Below are positions 6,406-14,258 of a stretch of 22,372 bases of DNA, piece by piece. Source of the DNA: Verrucomicrobiota bacterium. Lineage in GTDB: Bacteria; Verrucomicrobiota; Verrucomicrobiia; Limisphaerales; UBA1100. The notes beneath the pieces are model-generated. The model ran no database searches, had not been told where the DNA came from, and saw only the letters and a program-made list of their open reading frames with translations. Made by a program: the position numbers and the translations under genes. The stretch's first letter is position 1. The number at the start of each line of letters is the position of its first letter. The stretch spans positions 1 to 22,372 of the forward strand of contig JAPKDK010000018.1 in the NCBI GenBank assembly GCA_028872645.1, in the 5' to 3' direction.

Positions 6406-7659
6406 TCAACGCCCGCGCGAACGCACCGGCTGCACCCAGGCGGATTGAAATTCCGGATAGCCGCGCGGATTACGCACGCGATTGGATGCGGTGATCTTGG
6501 CGCGCACATAAATTTCGTCGCCCTTGAAATGATAAACCGCGTGCTCGCCCTTCACCGTGGCGAGCACGGTTCCGATGTCATCGCTGTACTGATGTGTGAC
6601 ACGTAGCTTGGCACCGCTGGCTACAGTGTATGGTTTGTGCGCTTTATCATAACCCTTGCGTGTGCCGATAAATTGGGTGGTGTATTCCACCTTTGGCTCG
6701 GCGGCGATGGTGAGCGAAATCATTTTCGGCGAGTGCTTGATTTCTTTCAAAGTGACTCCAGTGCTCGCATAAAAATCACCTGCCTCCAGTGCGATCACCA
6801 GCGCGTTGGCCTCCAGTTTTTCCGCGCGTACCATCACCCAGCCGCGGCCGGCGTTGCTGTGCTTGGGGTTGATGCCGTGGTAGTTGTGCGCGTCATCCGT
6901 GGCGAGGCCGTACAAAATGCCGAGGTTGAGTTCCGCGAGGCGGCGGGTGAGGATGATGTCCCACATGCGCTCGGTGCTGGCGTGCAGTTTGTCGCCCTTG
7001 TCGCGCACGATGGGGTGGCCGTTGTACACTTCAAAAAATCGTTCACCCTTCACGCGCATGAGTTCCTCGGCGGTGACGCCCCAGCCGAAGTTGGGATGGT
7101 TGAGGTGCATGAACATCGGCTGGCCGGTGGCTTTACGCTGGGCGAGCAGCGCGTTCATATTGCGTTGCATGACTTCGTACACGCTATTGCCGCCGCTCGG
7201 CTTGATGAGCGTTTTGAGGTTGGTGGCGTTCATATGTACCGGGGAGGTTTTCCAACGATCCGTGATTTCCTCACCTTGAATCATCAGAAATTTTCCAGGG
7301 ACTTCCAGTCGTCCACGAAATTCCTGCAGTGTTTTCAAACGCGTCTCGAGCCGGCCATTCTGTTCGCGGGTTTGCACCCACTTTCCCCAGGCGGCTTGGT
7401 ACTTAGCCAGTGCCGGCGGGCCGCCCTTGCTTTTCATCACATCAATCCACCGTTCGCCGGCTTGCAACGTGTTGTGGTCAGTGAGGGTGAGAAAATGATA
7501 CCCGTGATCCTTGTACCACTTAGCGATTTGCTCCGGGTAATCATCGCCATCGCTCCACAGCGTGTGTGTATGGAGGTTGCCCTTCCACCATTGAGCCTCG
7601 GCAAAGGTGGAAACCGCCAGCGCCAAGCTAGCCCAGCAAAAAAGAAATGTGGCTTTCAT
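6406..7659 (-). CDS. Secreted PHP-domain metal-dependent hydrolase (CehA/McbA-like)
   Basis: A 417-residue protein with a cleavable signal peptide (MKATFLFCWASLALAVSTFAEA), so it acts outside the cytoplasm. The PHP domain begins directly: the first metal motif is GNLHTHT-LWSDG (H30, H32, D37), the second TLTDHNTL (D61, H62, N63). Further histidines suited to metal binding are in MHLNHPNFGWG, EVYNGHP and the late motif ATDDAHNYHG. This order fits the CehA/McbA family, PHP proteins of which a few hydrolyse carbamate-type esters; others are phosphoesterases, so no substrate is claimed. The last 110 residues form a beta-rich tail. It is the third gene downstream of leuA and starts 41 bases after the DUF922 gene. 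No Shine-Dalgarno sequence is visible. Confidence 0.85.
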   Translation of the reverse strand: MKATFLFCWASLALAVSTFAEAQWWKGNLHTHTLWSDGDDYPEQIAKWYKDHGYHFLTLTDHNTLQAGERWIDVMKSKGGPPALAKYQAAWGKWVQTREQNGRLETRLKTLQEFRGRLEVPGKFLMIQGEEITDRWKTSPVHMNATNLKTLIKPSGGNSVYEVMQRNMNALLAQRKATGQPMFMHLNHPNFGWGVTAEELMRVKGERFFEVYNGHPIVRDKGDKLHASTERMWDIILTRRLAELNLGILYGLATDDAHNYHGINPKHSNAGRGWVMVRAEKLEANALVIALEAGDFYASTGVTLKEIKHSPKMISLTIAAEPKVEYTTQFIGTRKGYDKAHKPYTVASGAKLRVTHQYSDDIGTVLATVKGEHAVYHFKGDEIYVRAKITASNRVRNPRGYPEFQSAWVQPVRSRGR

Positions 7660-7700
7660 GCGCGAACGGTAGCGGTGCCCGTCCGCGCGTCAAGCTTGGG

Positions 7701-8297
7701 CTAAGGAAAACGTGCGCCCTGCTTTTTGCCGTGATCGGTTTTTTGGTCGTACTCCAGTTCCATCGCGCGGTGGAGCTTCAGAATTTCCTGCGCCTTGAGC
7801 CGCACCGCTTCTTTTAATTTTTTGCTGGAGGGATACACCTTGATGTTCGCGAAGGCTTTGTTCACCGCATCGCCCGCGAGCTCGGCAAGTTTGGCGTGGC
7901 CGTTTTCGTGCAGCTTGAGCCGGGCCATATAAATCTGCCAACGGCGTTGCTCCAACGGATTCGCGTCCTCCACTTCAACCCAGCGGGGAAGAATAATCGT
8001 GGACTTCACGTTCACCGTCCATTCGCTGAGCCGATAAAGCCCCGACTGTTTCGCGAGTTTGCCGTCCCATTTGTAAGTCCACTGCAGCGTCCAATCGGTG
8101 CGCGCGTCGAAGCGTTTTTTGCCCACCGGATTCATCGGCCCCTGCGCGTCCATTGCCTTGCGCAGTTCGTTGGGCGTGCGGCCGCGGATGGTGTAAAATT
8201 GATTGTCCCGTTGGGCCGTCGACTTGGCACCCGGACGATCAGCTGCTGGAAGTGTCCAGCCGATGAGCAAGGCAAAGAAGATCAAAGTCAGTTTCAT
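7701..8297 (-). CDS. Secreted DUF922-like predicted zinc protease
   Basis: A 198-residue protein with signal peptide MKLTLIFFALLIGWTLPAA. The mature part opens with Y-T-I-R-GRTPNELRKAM, a pattern of DUF922, and holds the zinc-protease motif HENGH (about residues 130-134) preceded by the helix RWQIYMARLKL. DUF922 proteins are predicted secreted Zn-dependent proteases; activity is not shown for this one. WTLQWTYKW and the LPRWVEVEDANPLE stretch are also family-like. The ATG at 8297 was chosen over an upstream non-ATG start because it begins the signal peptide, has GAGGG five to six bases before it, and avoids overlap with leuA, whose stop is only four bases upstream. Co-transcription with leuA is very likely; a functional link to leucine synthesis is not obvious. 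Confidence 0.8.
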   Translation of the reverse strand: MKLTLIFFALLIGWTLPAADRPGAKSTAQRDNQFYTIRGRTPNELRKAMDAQGPMNPVGKKRFDARTDWTLQWTYKWDGKLAKQSGLYRLSEWTVNVKSTIILPRWVEVEDANPLEQRRWQIYMARLKLHENGHAKLAELAGDAVNKAFANIKVYPSSKKLKEAVRLKAQEILKLHRAMELEYDQKTDHGKKQGARFP

Positions 8298-8301
8298 GCC
8301 C

Positions 8302-9876
8302 TCACGGTTCGCCACGTTTCGTTTTTTTAGTTTGGACACCGCCGGTGTCCAGATGACGATTCACCGCATTCAAATAAGCGCGCGCGCTGGCTTCGATGAT
8401 GTCCGTGCTCGCGCCGCGTCCGGCCACTAGTTTGCCATCGCCAAAATCTACTTTGACCGACACCTCGCCCACCGCGTCTTTGCCTTGCGACACCGAGCGC
8501 AGCGCGTAATCCATTAGCTTGCCCGTCGTGTGCGTGATGCGGTCGATGGCTTTGAGCGCCGCATCCACCGGACCATCGCCGATGCCGGCGTCCTGCTCGA
8601 TCGCATTTTTTTTGGTATTTGTTTTCAGCAAACGCACCGTGGCCGTCGGCACGGTTTTGTTGCCGGTGGACACATTCAAATAATCGAGCGTCCACGTCTC
8701 CGGCACCATCGTGAGAATGTCTTCCACCAACGCGGTCAAGTCCTCGTCGTACACAAACTTTTTCTTGTCGCCGATGTCCTTGAAATGATCGAACAAAGCG
8801 GCAACATCCGAAGTCGAAAGCTTAAATCCCAAATGCTTCAAGCGCGCCGCCACCGCCGCGCGACCGCTGTGTTTGGTGAGCGGCAGCTCGGTCTTGCCCC
8901 ACCCCACCTTGCGCGGATCCATAATTTCGTACGTCTCTCGCTTCTTCAAAATGCCGTCCTGATGAATGCCGCTCGAATGCGCAAACGCGTTCTCACCCAC
9001 AATCGCTTTGCTACGTTGCACCGGCAAACCACTCATCCGCGCGACCAGTTTTGAGGTTTTGACAATTTCCTTGGAATTGATTCCGCACGAAAAACCACGG
9101 AACACATCCTTGCGCGTTTGGAGCGCCATCACGATTTCTTCCAACGCCGCGTTGCCCGCGCGTTCGCCGATGCCGTTTACTGTGCACTCGACTTGCCGCG
9201 CGCCGGCCTTCACCGCCGCCAACGAATTAGCCACCGCAAGCCCGAGGTCATTATGGCAATGCACGCTGATGATCGCTTTGCCGGTTTGGAATTCCGAAAC
9301 GTTGTCGTGCAAGTGCGTAATGAGGGCACCGTACTGTTCGGGCACCGCCCAGCCGACGGTGTCCGGAATATTTACCGTGGTTGCGCCGGCCTTTACCACG
9401 GCGCGGCAAATCTCCACCAAAAAATCCGGCTCCGTACGCGAGCCATCTTCTGGAGAAAATTCTACGTCTTTTACATATTTACATGCGCGCTTCACGCCGT
9501 CCACCGCTAATTTTAGAATTTGATCCTGTGCCTTGCCGAGTTTGTGTTCGCGATGAATTTTTGACGTCGCCAAAAAAACGTGGATACGCCCGCGCTTTCC
9601 GGCGGGTTTCACCGCCGCGGCGGCAGCGTCGATGTCCTTATTCACGCACCGCGCGAGGCCGGCGATTTGTGCGTTCTTGATTTGCTTGGAGATGGTTTGT
9701 ACCGCCGTGAAGTCGCCTGCGCTAATCACGGGGAAGCCCGCCTCAATGACGTCCACCTGTAAGCGGCTTAGCTGCCGCGCCACCGCGAGCTTTTCGCGGA
9801 GGTTCATTGAGGCCCCCGGACATTGCTCGCCATCGCGCAGCGTGGTGTCGAAAATTAAAACTTTGTTTTTGCTCAT
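8302..9876 (-). CDS. leuA: 2-isopropylmalate synthase
   Basis: A 524-residue cytoplasmic enzyme that condenses acetyl-CoA with 2-oxoisovalerate, the committed step of leucine synthesis. The HMG-CoA lyase-like barrel starts with FDTTLRDGEQCPGASM (catalytic R14, metal ligand D10). The metal histidines are in HCHNDLGLA (H206, H208) and the signature NGIGERAGNAALEE follows (234-247). The C-terminal part (about 390-510) is the allosteric leucine-binding domain, containing GDGPVDAALKAID and GRGASTDIIEASARAYLNAVN. Length is typical for the long LeuA type. Homocitrate or citramalate synthases are relatives, but the N-terminus and regulatory domain fit LeuA best. First gene of the run with DUF922 and PHP genes. 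Confidence 0.95.
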   Translation of the reverse strand: MSKNKVLIFDTTLRDGEQCPGASMNLREKLAVARQLSRLQVDVIEAGFPVISAGDFTAVQTISKQIKNAQIAGLARCVNKDIDAAAAAVKPAGKRGRIHVFLATSKIHREHKLGKAQDQILKLAVDGVKRACKYVKDVEFSPEDGSRTEPDFLVEICRAVVKAGATTVNIPDTVGWAVPEQYGALITHLHDNVSEFQTGKAIISVHCHNDLGLAVANSLAAVKAGARQVECTVNGIGERAGNAALEEIVMALQTRKDVFRGFSCGINSKEIVKTSKLVARMSGLPVQRSKAIVGENAFAHSSGIHQDGILKKRETYEIMDPRKVGWGKTELPLTKHSGRAAVAARLKHLGFKLSTSDVAALFDHFKDIGDKKKFVYDEDLTALVEDILTMVPETWTLDYLNVSTGNKTVPTATVRLLKTNTKKNAIEQDAGIGDGPVDAALKAIDRITHTTGKLMDYALRSVSQGKDAVGEVSVKVDFGDGKLVAGRGASTDIIEASARAYLNAVNRHLDTGGVQTKKTKRGEP

Positions 9877-9923
9877 TCGCTATCTTTCAAAAATGTCCTT
9901 CGCGGGCATGTGTTTACCAAAAA

Positions 9924-9943
9924 ATTGTACCGACTGCCAGTCG
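9924..9943 (-). promoter_or_regulatory. Possible leuA promoter element with adjacent inverted repeat
   Basis: On the minus strand a TACAAT (complement of 9924-9929) resembles a -10 box about 50 bases upstream of the leuA start. Directly upstream is the short palindrome CGACTGCCAGTCG (9931-9943), which could be an operator. No matching -35 box is seen. Pattern match only. Confidence 0.25.
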
Positions 9944-9968
9944 CGATATGCGATGCGGCAGAGGTTGA

Positions 9969-11627
9969 ATGTTGTGCCGGTTGTGCGTTATGCTGCGCCG
10001 CTCCGTGGAAACTGATTCATTAAAACTTTGGGCGCGCTATCAAGAGCGTACTACTTTTCATCCCGAGATCGGACTCGCGCTGGATCTCAGTCGAGTGGAC
10101 TTTGCCGATGATTTTTTCGAGACGATGCAGCCCGCGATCGATCGCGCCTTCACAGCGATGACCGACCTCGAAGACGGCGCGATTGCCAATCCGGATGAAA
10201 ATCGGATGGTCGGCCACTATTGGTTGCGTAATCCCGCGCTGGCGCCCACCGAAGAAATCAAAGCTCAAATCGAATCCGCGCTCGATAACATTAAGTCATT
10301 CGTCACTGATGTGCACGAAGGCAAAATTACCGGCCCAGATGGCCCATTTGAAAACCTCCTCTTAATAGGCATCGGTGGCTCCGCCTTGGGCCCGCAATTC
10401 GTCTCGCACGCCCTCGGCCAGCCCAACATAGACCGAATGCGAGTATGGTTTTTTGACAACACAGACCCAAACGGTATCGATAAAGATATCGAAGAAATAG
10501 GCGAAACGCTATCAAAAACACTTGTTTTGGTCATTTCAAAATCAGGAGGAACAAAGGAAACTCGCAACGGAATGCTGGAGGCAAAGGCAGCGTTCGAACG
10601 GGAGGGGCTGGATTTTGCCAAACACGCCTGCGCGGTGACCGGCGAAGGCAGCAAGTTAGGAAAAATTGCTGACGCAGATGGCTGGCTGAAACAATTCCCA
10701 ATGTGGGATTGGGTCGGCGGTCGCACCAGCGAAACCGCCACCGTTGGTTTACTGCCCGCCGCGCTCCAAGGAATCGACGTCGACCAACTCCTGGCCGGGG
10801 CCGCCGCTTGTGATGAATTGACCCGCCAACCCGACGTGAGCACCAATCCGGCTGCTCGCCTCGCGATGGCATGGCATCATTGCTGTAACGGTATAGGTGA
10901 AAAAGATATGGTCATATTGCCATATAAAAACAGATTAGAATTACTTTCACGTTATCTTCAGCAATTAATTATGGAGTCAATTGGTAAGGAGAAGAATCTG
11001 GATGGAGAGATTGTGAATCAAGGAATCGCGGTTTATGGGAACAAAGGATCCACCGATCAGCACGCTTACATCCAGCAATTGCGTGATGGAGTGCCGAATT
11101 TTTTTGCAACTTTTATTGAGGTGCTGGAAGAGCGGACGGGCGAAGTGTTCCACGTGGAACAAGAGATGATTACTTCGGGCGATTATCTCAGTGGGTTTTT
11201 TCAGGGCACGCGCAAGGCGCTTTATGAGAACGGTCGAGAATCGATCACGCTGACGATTGATGATGTTTCGCCGTTTTCGGTGGGGGTTTTGATCGCGATT
11301 TATGAGCGGGCGGTGGGTTTTTATGCGTCGCTGATTAATGTAAACGCTTATCATCAGCCAGGCGTTGAGGCCGGCAAAAGGGCGGCGGAACGGGTAATTG
11401 AGGTGCAATTGGCTATTTTTGAGTGCTTGATGCGGCGGGATGGTAATCCGATGTCGGTGGAGGATTTGGCGATGGAAACGCAATCGGTCGACGATACAGA
11501 GACAATTTACAAAATTTGCGAACACTTGGCCGCCAATGGCCGGATGGATATAATTGACGGGGAAGGGGCGTTTGATGCGCTTTATTGTTTGCCTCGATCT
11601 GAAGAAAATGAAATTCCGATATCCTAA
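9969..11627 (+). CDS. pgi: Glucose-6-phosphate isomerase
   Basis: A 552-residue glycolytic enzyme interconverting glucose 6-phosphate and fructose 6-phosphate in the cytoplasm. Two SIS sugar-isomerase domains are visible: GIGGSALGP (134-142) and SKSGGTKET (190-198) in the first, then the DWVGGRTSE signature (247-255), YGNKGSTDQHAY with the catalytic histidine region, and TSGDYL-x-GFFQGTRKAL. The GGRTS form instead of the usual GGR[FY]S is, as I recall, found in a bacterial subgroup. AGAGG four bases before ATG 9969 supports this start; ATG 9990 is an alternative. The 3' end overlaps mnmG by 20 bases. Residues 393-398 (VFHVEQ) are encoded by a perfect parS palindrome. Codon choice shifts to more A+T around 10430-10560 and 10890-11000. 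Confidence 0.95.
   Translation: MLCRLCVMLRRSVETDSLKLWARYQERTTFHPEIGLALDLSRVDFADDFFETMQPAIDRAFTAMTDLEDGAIANPDENRMVGHYWLRNPALAPTEEIKAQIESALDNIKSFVTDVHEGKITGPDGPFENLLLIGIGGSALGPQFVSHALGQPNIDRMRVWFFDNTDPNGIDKDIEEIGETLSKTLVLVISKSGGTKETRNGMLEAKAAFEREGLDFAKHACAVTGEGSKLGKIADADGWLKQFPMWDWVGGRTSETATVGLLPAALQGIDVDQLLAGAAACDELTRQPDVSTNPAARLAMAWHHCCNGIGEKDMVILPYKNRLELLSRYLQQLIMESIGKEKNLDGEIVNQGIAVYGNKGSTDQHAYIQQLRDGVPNFFATFIEVLEERTGEVFHVEQEMITSGDYLSGFFQGTRKALYENGRESITLTIDDVSPFSVGVLIAIYERAVGFYASLINVNAYHQPGVEAGKRAAERVIEVQLAIFECLMRRDGNPMSVEDLAMETQSVDDTETIYKICEHLAANGRMDIIDGEGAFDALYCLPRSEENEIPIS
11146..11161. other. parS-like ParB binding site within pgi
   Basis: TGTTCCACGTGGAACA, a perfect 16-bp palindrome. 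It fits the conserved chromosomal parS consensus TGTTNCACGTGAAACA and, from memory, equals the form used in Pseudomonas. It is read in pgi as V-F-H-V-E-Q. No parA or parB gene is in the window, so ParB binding is inferred. Confidence 0.85.
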
Positions 11628-13500
11628 AGATTTTGACGTAATCGTAGTCGGCGCCGGTCACGCGGGGTTGGAGGCGGCGCTGGCGGCGGCGCGGATTGGT
11701 TGCAAAGTGCTGATGTTGACCACGAATGTGGATACCATCGGCCAAATGAGCTGCAATCCGGCGATTGGCGGCTTGGCAAAAGGGCATTTAGTGCGAGAAA
11801 TTGACGCGCTTGGCGGAGAAATGGGCAAGTGTACGGATATGACAGGGCTTCAATTTCGAATGTTAAACCTTAAAAAAGGCCCCGCTGTGTGGGCGCCACG
11901 TGCGCAATGCGACAAAAAGGCTTATCAATTTCGGATGAAATGGGTTTGCGAGCGCGCGCCGAATCTCACAATTCAGCAAGGGCAAGTTTCTAAGTTAATC
12001 CATAAAGACCGAGAAGTGCTCGGCGTGGAAACGGCGATGGGCGTGCAGTATTTCGGCAAGACGACCGTCATCACAACGGGCACATTTTTGCGTGGGCTGA
12101 TGCACGTGGGTGATGCGAAGCAAAAAGGCGGTCGCTCGGGCGAGGCGGCCGAAACGGGCCTATCCGGTTCGTTGCAAGAAGTGGGAATCGAACTGGGTCG
12201 GCTCAAAACCGGCACGCCGCCTCGGTTGCTCAAGCGGTCGATTGATTTTTCCCAGCTCGAGGAACAGCCTGGCGACGAGCCGGTGCCGTATTTTTCATTT
12301 TGGAAGGATATTGATAAAGATGAAATGTTCCACGTGGAACAGTCTAAAAACTCGTATCCGAAGGGGTCCATTTTGGATCAAATCGGGGGACAGTTAAAAT
12401 GCTGGATTACGTGGACTAGTTCCAAAACAGCCTCAATTATTAGGGAAAACCTGCATAAATCGCCGATGTATTCGGGCGTGATCGACGGCGTCGGGCCGCG
12501 TTATTGCCCGTCGATTGAGGACAAAATTGTGCGGTTTGAGGACAAGGAGAGCCACCAGATTTTTCTGGAGCCGGAGGGCATTGCCACGGATGAAATTTAT
12601 GTAAATGGCTTCTCCACCTGTTTGCCCTTTGAGGTGCAGATCGAAATGGTTCGCACAATCAAAGGCTGTGAGAATGCCGAAATCCTTCGGCCGGCGTATG
12701 CGGTGGAGTATGATTTCGCATCGCCGCGTCAGCTGCACCCTTCCCTAGAATCCAAGCCGTGCCGCAATCTATTTTTGGCTGGGCAAATCAATGGCACTTC
12801 TGGATACGAAGAGGCCGGCGCCCAAGGGTTGATGGCGGGTATCAATGCAGCGCAGCGCGTTCTGGGAAAGGAGCCGTTGGTGTTGCGGCGCGATCAAGCG
12901 TACATCGGCGTGCTCATTGATGACCTCATCACCAAAGGCACGCTCGAGCCATATCGGATGTTTACTAGCCGTGCGGAGTATCGATTACTACTGCGCCAAG
13001 ATAACGCAGATATGCGTCTTTCAGAAATCGGTAACGATAAAGGTGTCCTTTGTGACCGATTATTTGCTGTTTGTTGCAAGAAAAAAATTGCGGTGGAAAA
13101 AGAGATTGAGCGATTGGAGAAAACTTTTGAAGGGTCAACTTCATTGGCGCAGGTGTTGCGGCGGAATGAGGTGAATTATGAAAACCTGTCGCAGCGGAAT
13201 GAATCGCTGTCGGAAGAGGTGCAGCGGCAAGTGGAGGTCACGGTGAAATATGCCGGCTACGTGAAGCGGCAGGAAGCTGAGGTTGCGCGCTTCCGCACGA
13301 TGGAGGACAAGCAGATTCCGGCTTGGCTGGACTACGCCGGCATCGTGGGTCTCCGCAATGAGGCGCGTCAAAAGCTCATTGACCATCAACCCGCCACGCT
13401 TGGTCAAGCGTCACGAATTTCCGGCATTTCGCCTTCGGACATCAGCCTTGTGATGGTCCATATGAAACGCGGGCCGCGGACGGCTCACGCAGAAAAATGA
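11608..13500 (+). CDS. mnmG: tRNA uridine-5-carboxymethylaminomethyl modification enzyme MnmG (GidA)
   Basis: A 630-residue FAD enzyme which with MnmE makes the cmnm5 modification at wobble uridine 34 of certain tRNAs. The FAD-binding motif is VVGAGHAGLEAA (GAGHAG at 15-20), followed by the first catalytic cysteine in SCNPAIGG (C49). The second is in RYCPSIED (C300). FLAGQINGTSGYEEAGAQG, FTSRAEYRLLLRQDNAD and the C-terminal ASRISGISPSDISLVMVHMKR are all typical. Residues about 235-266 form an extra loop compared with E. coli MnmG, and this loop contains MFHVEQ (240-245), encoded by a parS palindrome. ATG 11608 starts the conserved domain and overlaps pgi by 20 bases; ATG 11575 is an alternative with a purine-rich upstream stretch. 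Confidence 0.96.
   Translation: MKFRYPKDFDVIVVGAGHAGLEAALAAARIGCKVLMLTTNVDTIGQMSCNPAIGGLAKGHLVREIDALGGEMGKCTDMTGLQFRMLNLKKGPAVWAPRAQCDKKAYQFRMKWVCERAPNLTIQQGQVSKLIHKDREVLGVETAMGVQYFGKTTVITTGTFLRGLMHVGDAKQKGGRSGEAAETGLSGSLQEVGIELGRLKTGTPPRLLKRSIDFSQLEEQPGDEPVPYFSFWKDIDKDEMFHVEQSKNSYPKGSILDQIGGQLKCWITWTSSKTASIIRENLHKSPMYSGVIDGVGPRYCPSIEDKIVRFEDKESHQIFLEPEGIATDEIYVNGFSTCLPFEVQIEMVRTIKGCENAEILRPAYAVEYDFASPRQLHPSLESKPCRNLFLAGQINGTSGYEEAGAQGLMAGINAAQRVLGKEPLVLRRDQAYIGVLIDDLITKGTLEPYRMFTSRAEYRLLLRQDNADMRLSEIGNDKGVLCDRLFAVCCKKKIAVEKEIERLEKTFEGSTSLAQVLRRNEVNYENLSQRNESLSEEVQRQVEVTVKYAGYVKRQEAEVARFRTMEDKQIPAWLDYAGIVGLRNEARQKLIDHQPATLGQASRISGISPSDISLVMVHMKRGPRTAHAEK
12326..12341. other. parS-like ParB binding site within mnmG
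   Basis: A second perfect copy of TGTTCCACGTGGAACA, 1180 bases from the copy in pgi. It is read as M-F-H-V-E-Q in a part of MnmG that has no counterpart in E. coli MnmG. Identity of all 16 bases to the first copy, despite differing flanks, argues for selection on the DNA site. Confidence 0.88.
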
Positions 13501-13515
13501 AGTGGGGCAACCGCC

Positions 13516-14247
13516 TCAGTGATTAATGGTGGCCTGGGGCATTGACTCGATGAGTTCGGCTACCATTCGGTCGGTGATGAAATTGCCTTTAATATTTAAG
13601 AACTTCAGGAAGTCGTAGCCTTTGAGCCACTTGGCGCCTTCGTCGGAGATGTGGTTGTAATTCAGCGTGAGGCTTTCGAGGTTCACCAGTTTGCCGAGAT
13701 GCTCCACGCCGTCGTCGCGGATGTTATTTTCCTCGAGGTCGAGGTGCGTGAGGTTGTAGAGATTTTTCAGGTGCCGCAGGCCGCGATGGGACACGCTGGT
13801 GTTGGAAAGATTGAGCGACTGCAGGTTGTGCATATCGCTGAGATGTTGCAGGCCGACATCCGTCACGCGCGTGGCGGAGAGCGAAAGCCGGTTAAGATAT
13901 TCCATTTTCGAAAGATGCGCGAGACCGTCATCGCCCACCTCGGTGATATCGAGGATCAACTCCCGCAGGTGCGAGAGTTCGCTGAGCGGTTTGAGGCCTT
14001 TGTTGGTGAGCGCGCAAGCCGTGGCATCGAGCACCTCCAAATGCTCCAGCTGCCCGAGCAACCCAAACCCCTCATCGCCCACGCGCACGTTGTAACGGAT
14101 AAACAGCAGCGTGGTTTCGGCGTCATCATTCGTATCAATCCGCCGAGCAATCGCCCGCACGCCCATCCCGAGATTCCCATCATGCTCCGCCACCGCAACA
14201 ACCAGCGGATCCGGCGGCGCTTTTTTTTCCTGTTCGTCGTTGGACAT
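13516..14247 (-). CDS. Leucine-rich repeat protein
   Basis: A 243-residue protein without signal peptide or membrane segment, so probably cytoplasmic. After a charged, Pro-containing start (MSNDEQEKKAPPDP) about seven leucine-rich repeats of roughly 24 residues follow, from about residue 60 to the end, with the pattern L-x-x-L-x-L-x-x-T-x-V-x-D-x-GL-x-HL-x-x-L (for example LSLSATRVTDVGLQHLSDMH and LNLSNTSVSHRGLRHLKNLY). This repeat class is abundant in Planctomycetes and Verrucomicrobia and usually mediates protein binding; no partner can be named. The gene is convergent with mnmG (15 bases between stops). A run of eight A lies in codons 6-9. A 13-bp hairpin directly upstream covers its GGAGAG ribosome binding site. 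Confidence 0.85.
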   Translation of the reverse strand: MSNDEQEKKAPPDPLVVAVAEHDGNLGMGVRAIARRIDTNDDAETTLLFIRYNVRVGDEGFGLLGQLEHLEVLDATACALTNKGLKPLSELSHLRELILDITEVGDDGLAHLSKMEYLNRLSLSATRVTDVGLQHLSDMHNLQSLNLSNTSVSHRGLRHLKNLYNLTHLDLEENNIRDDGVEHLGKLVNLESLTLNYNHISDEGAKWLKGYDFLKFLNIKGNFITDRMVAELIESMPQATINH

Positions 14248-14258
14248 AAAAATGCGGT

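Noticed and set aside
12100..12112. Other CACGTG-containing stretches (near 3764, 12104, 20327 and 22146) as further parS sites
   Set aside because: They match only the central 6-7 bases and lack the flanking TGTT and AACA arms.
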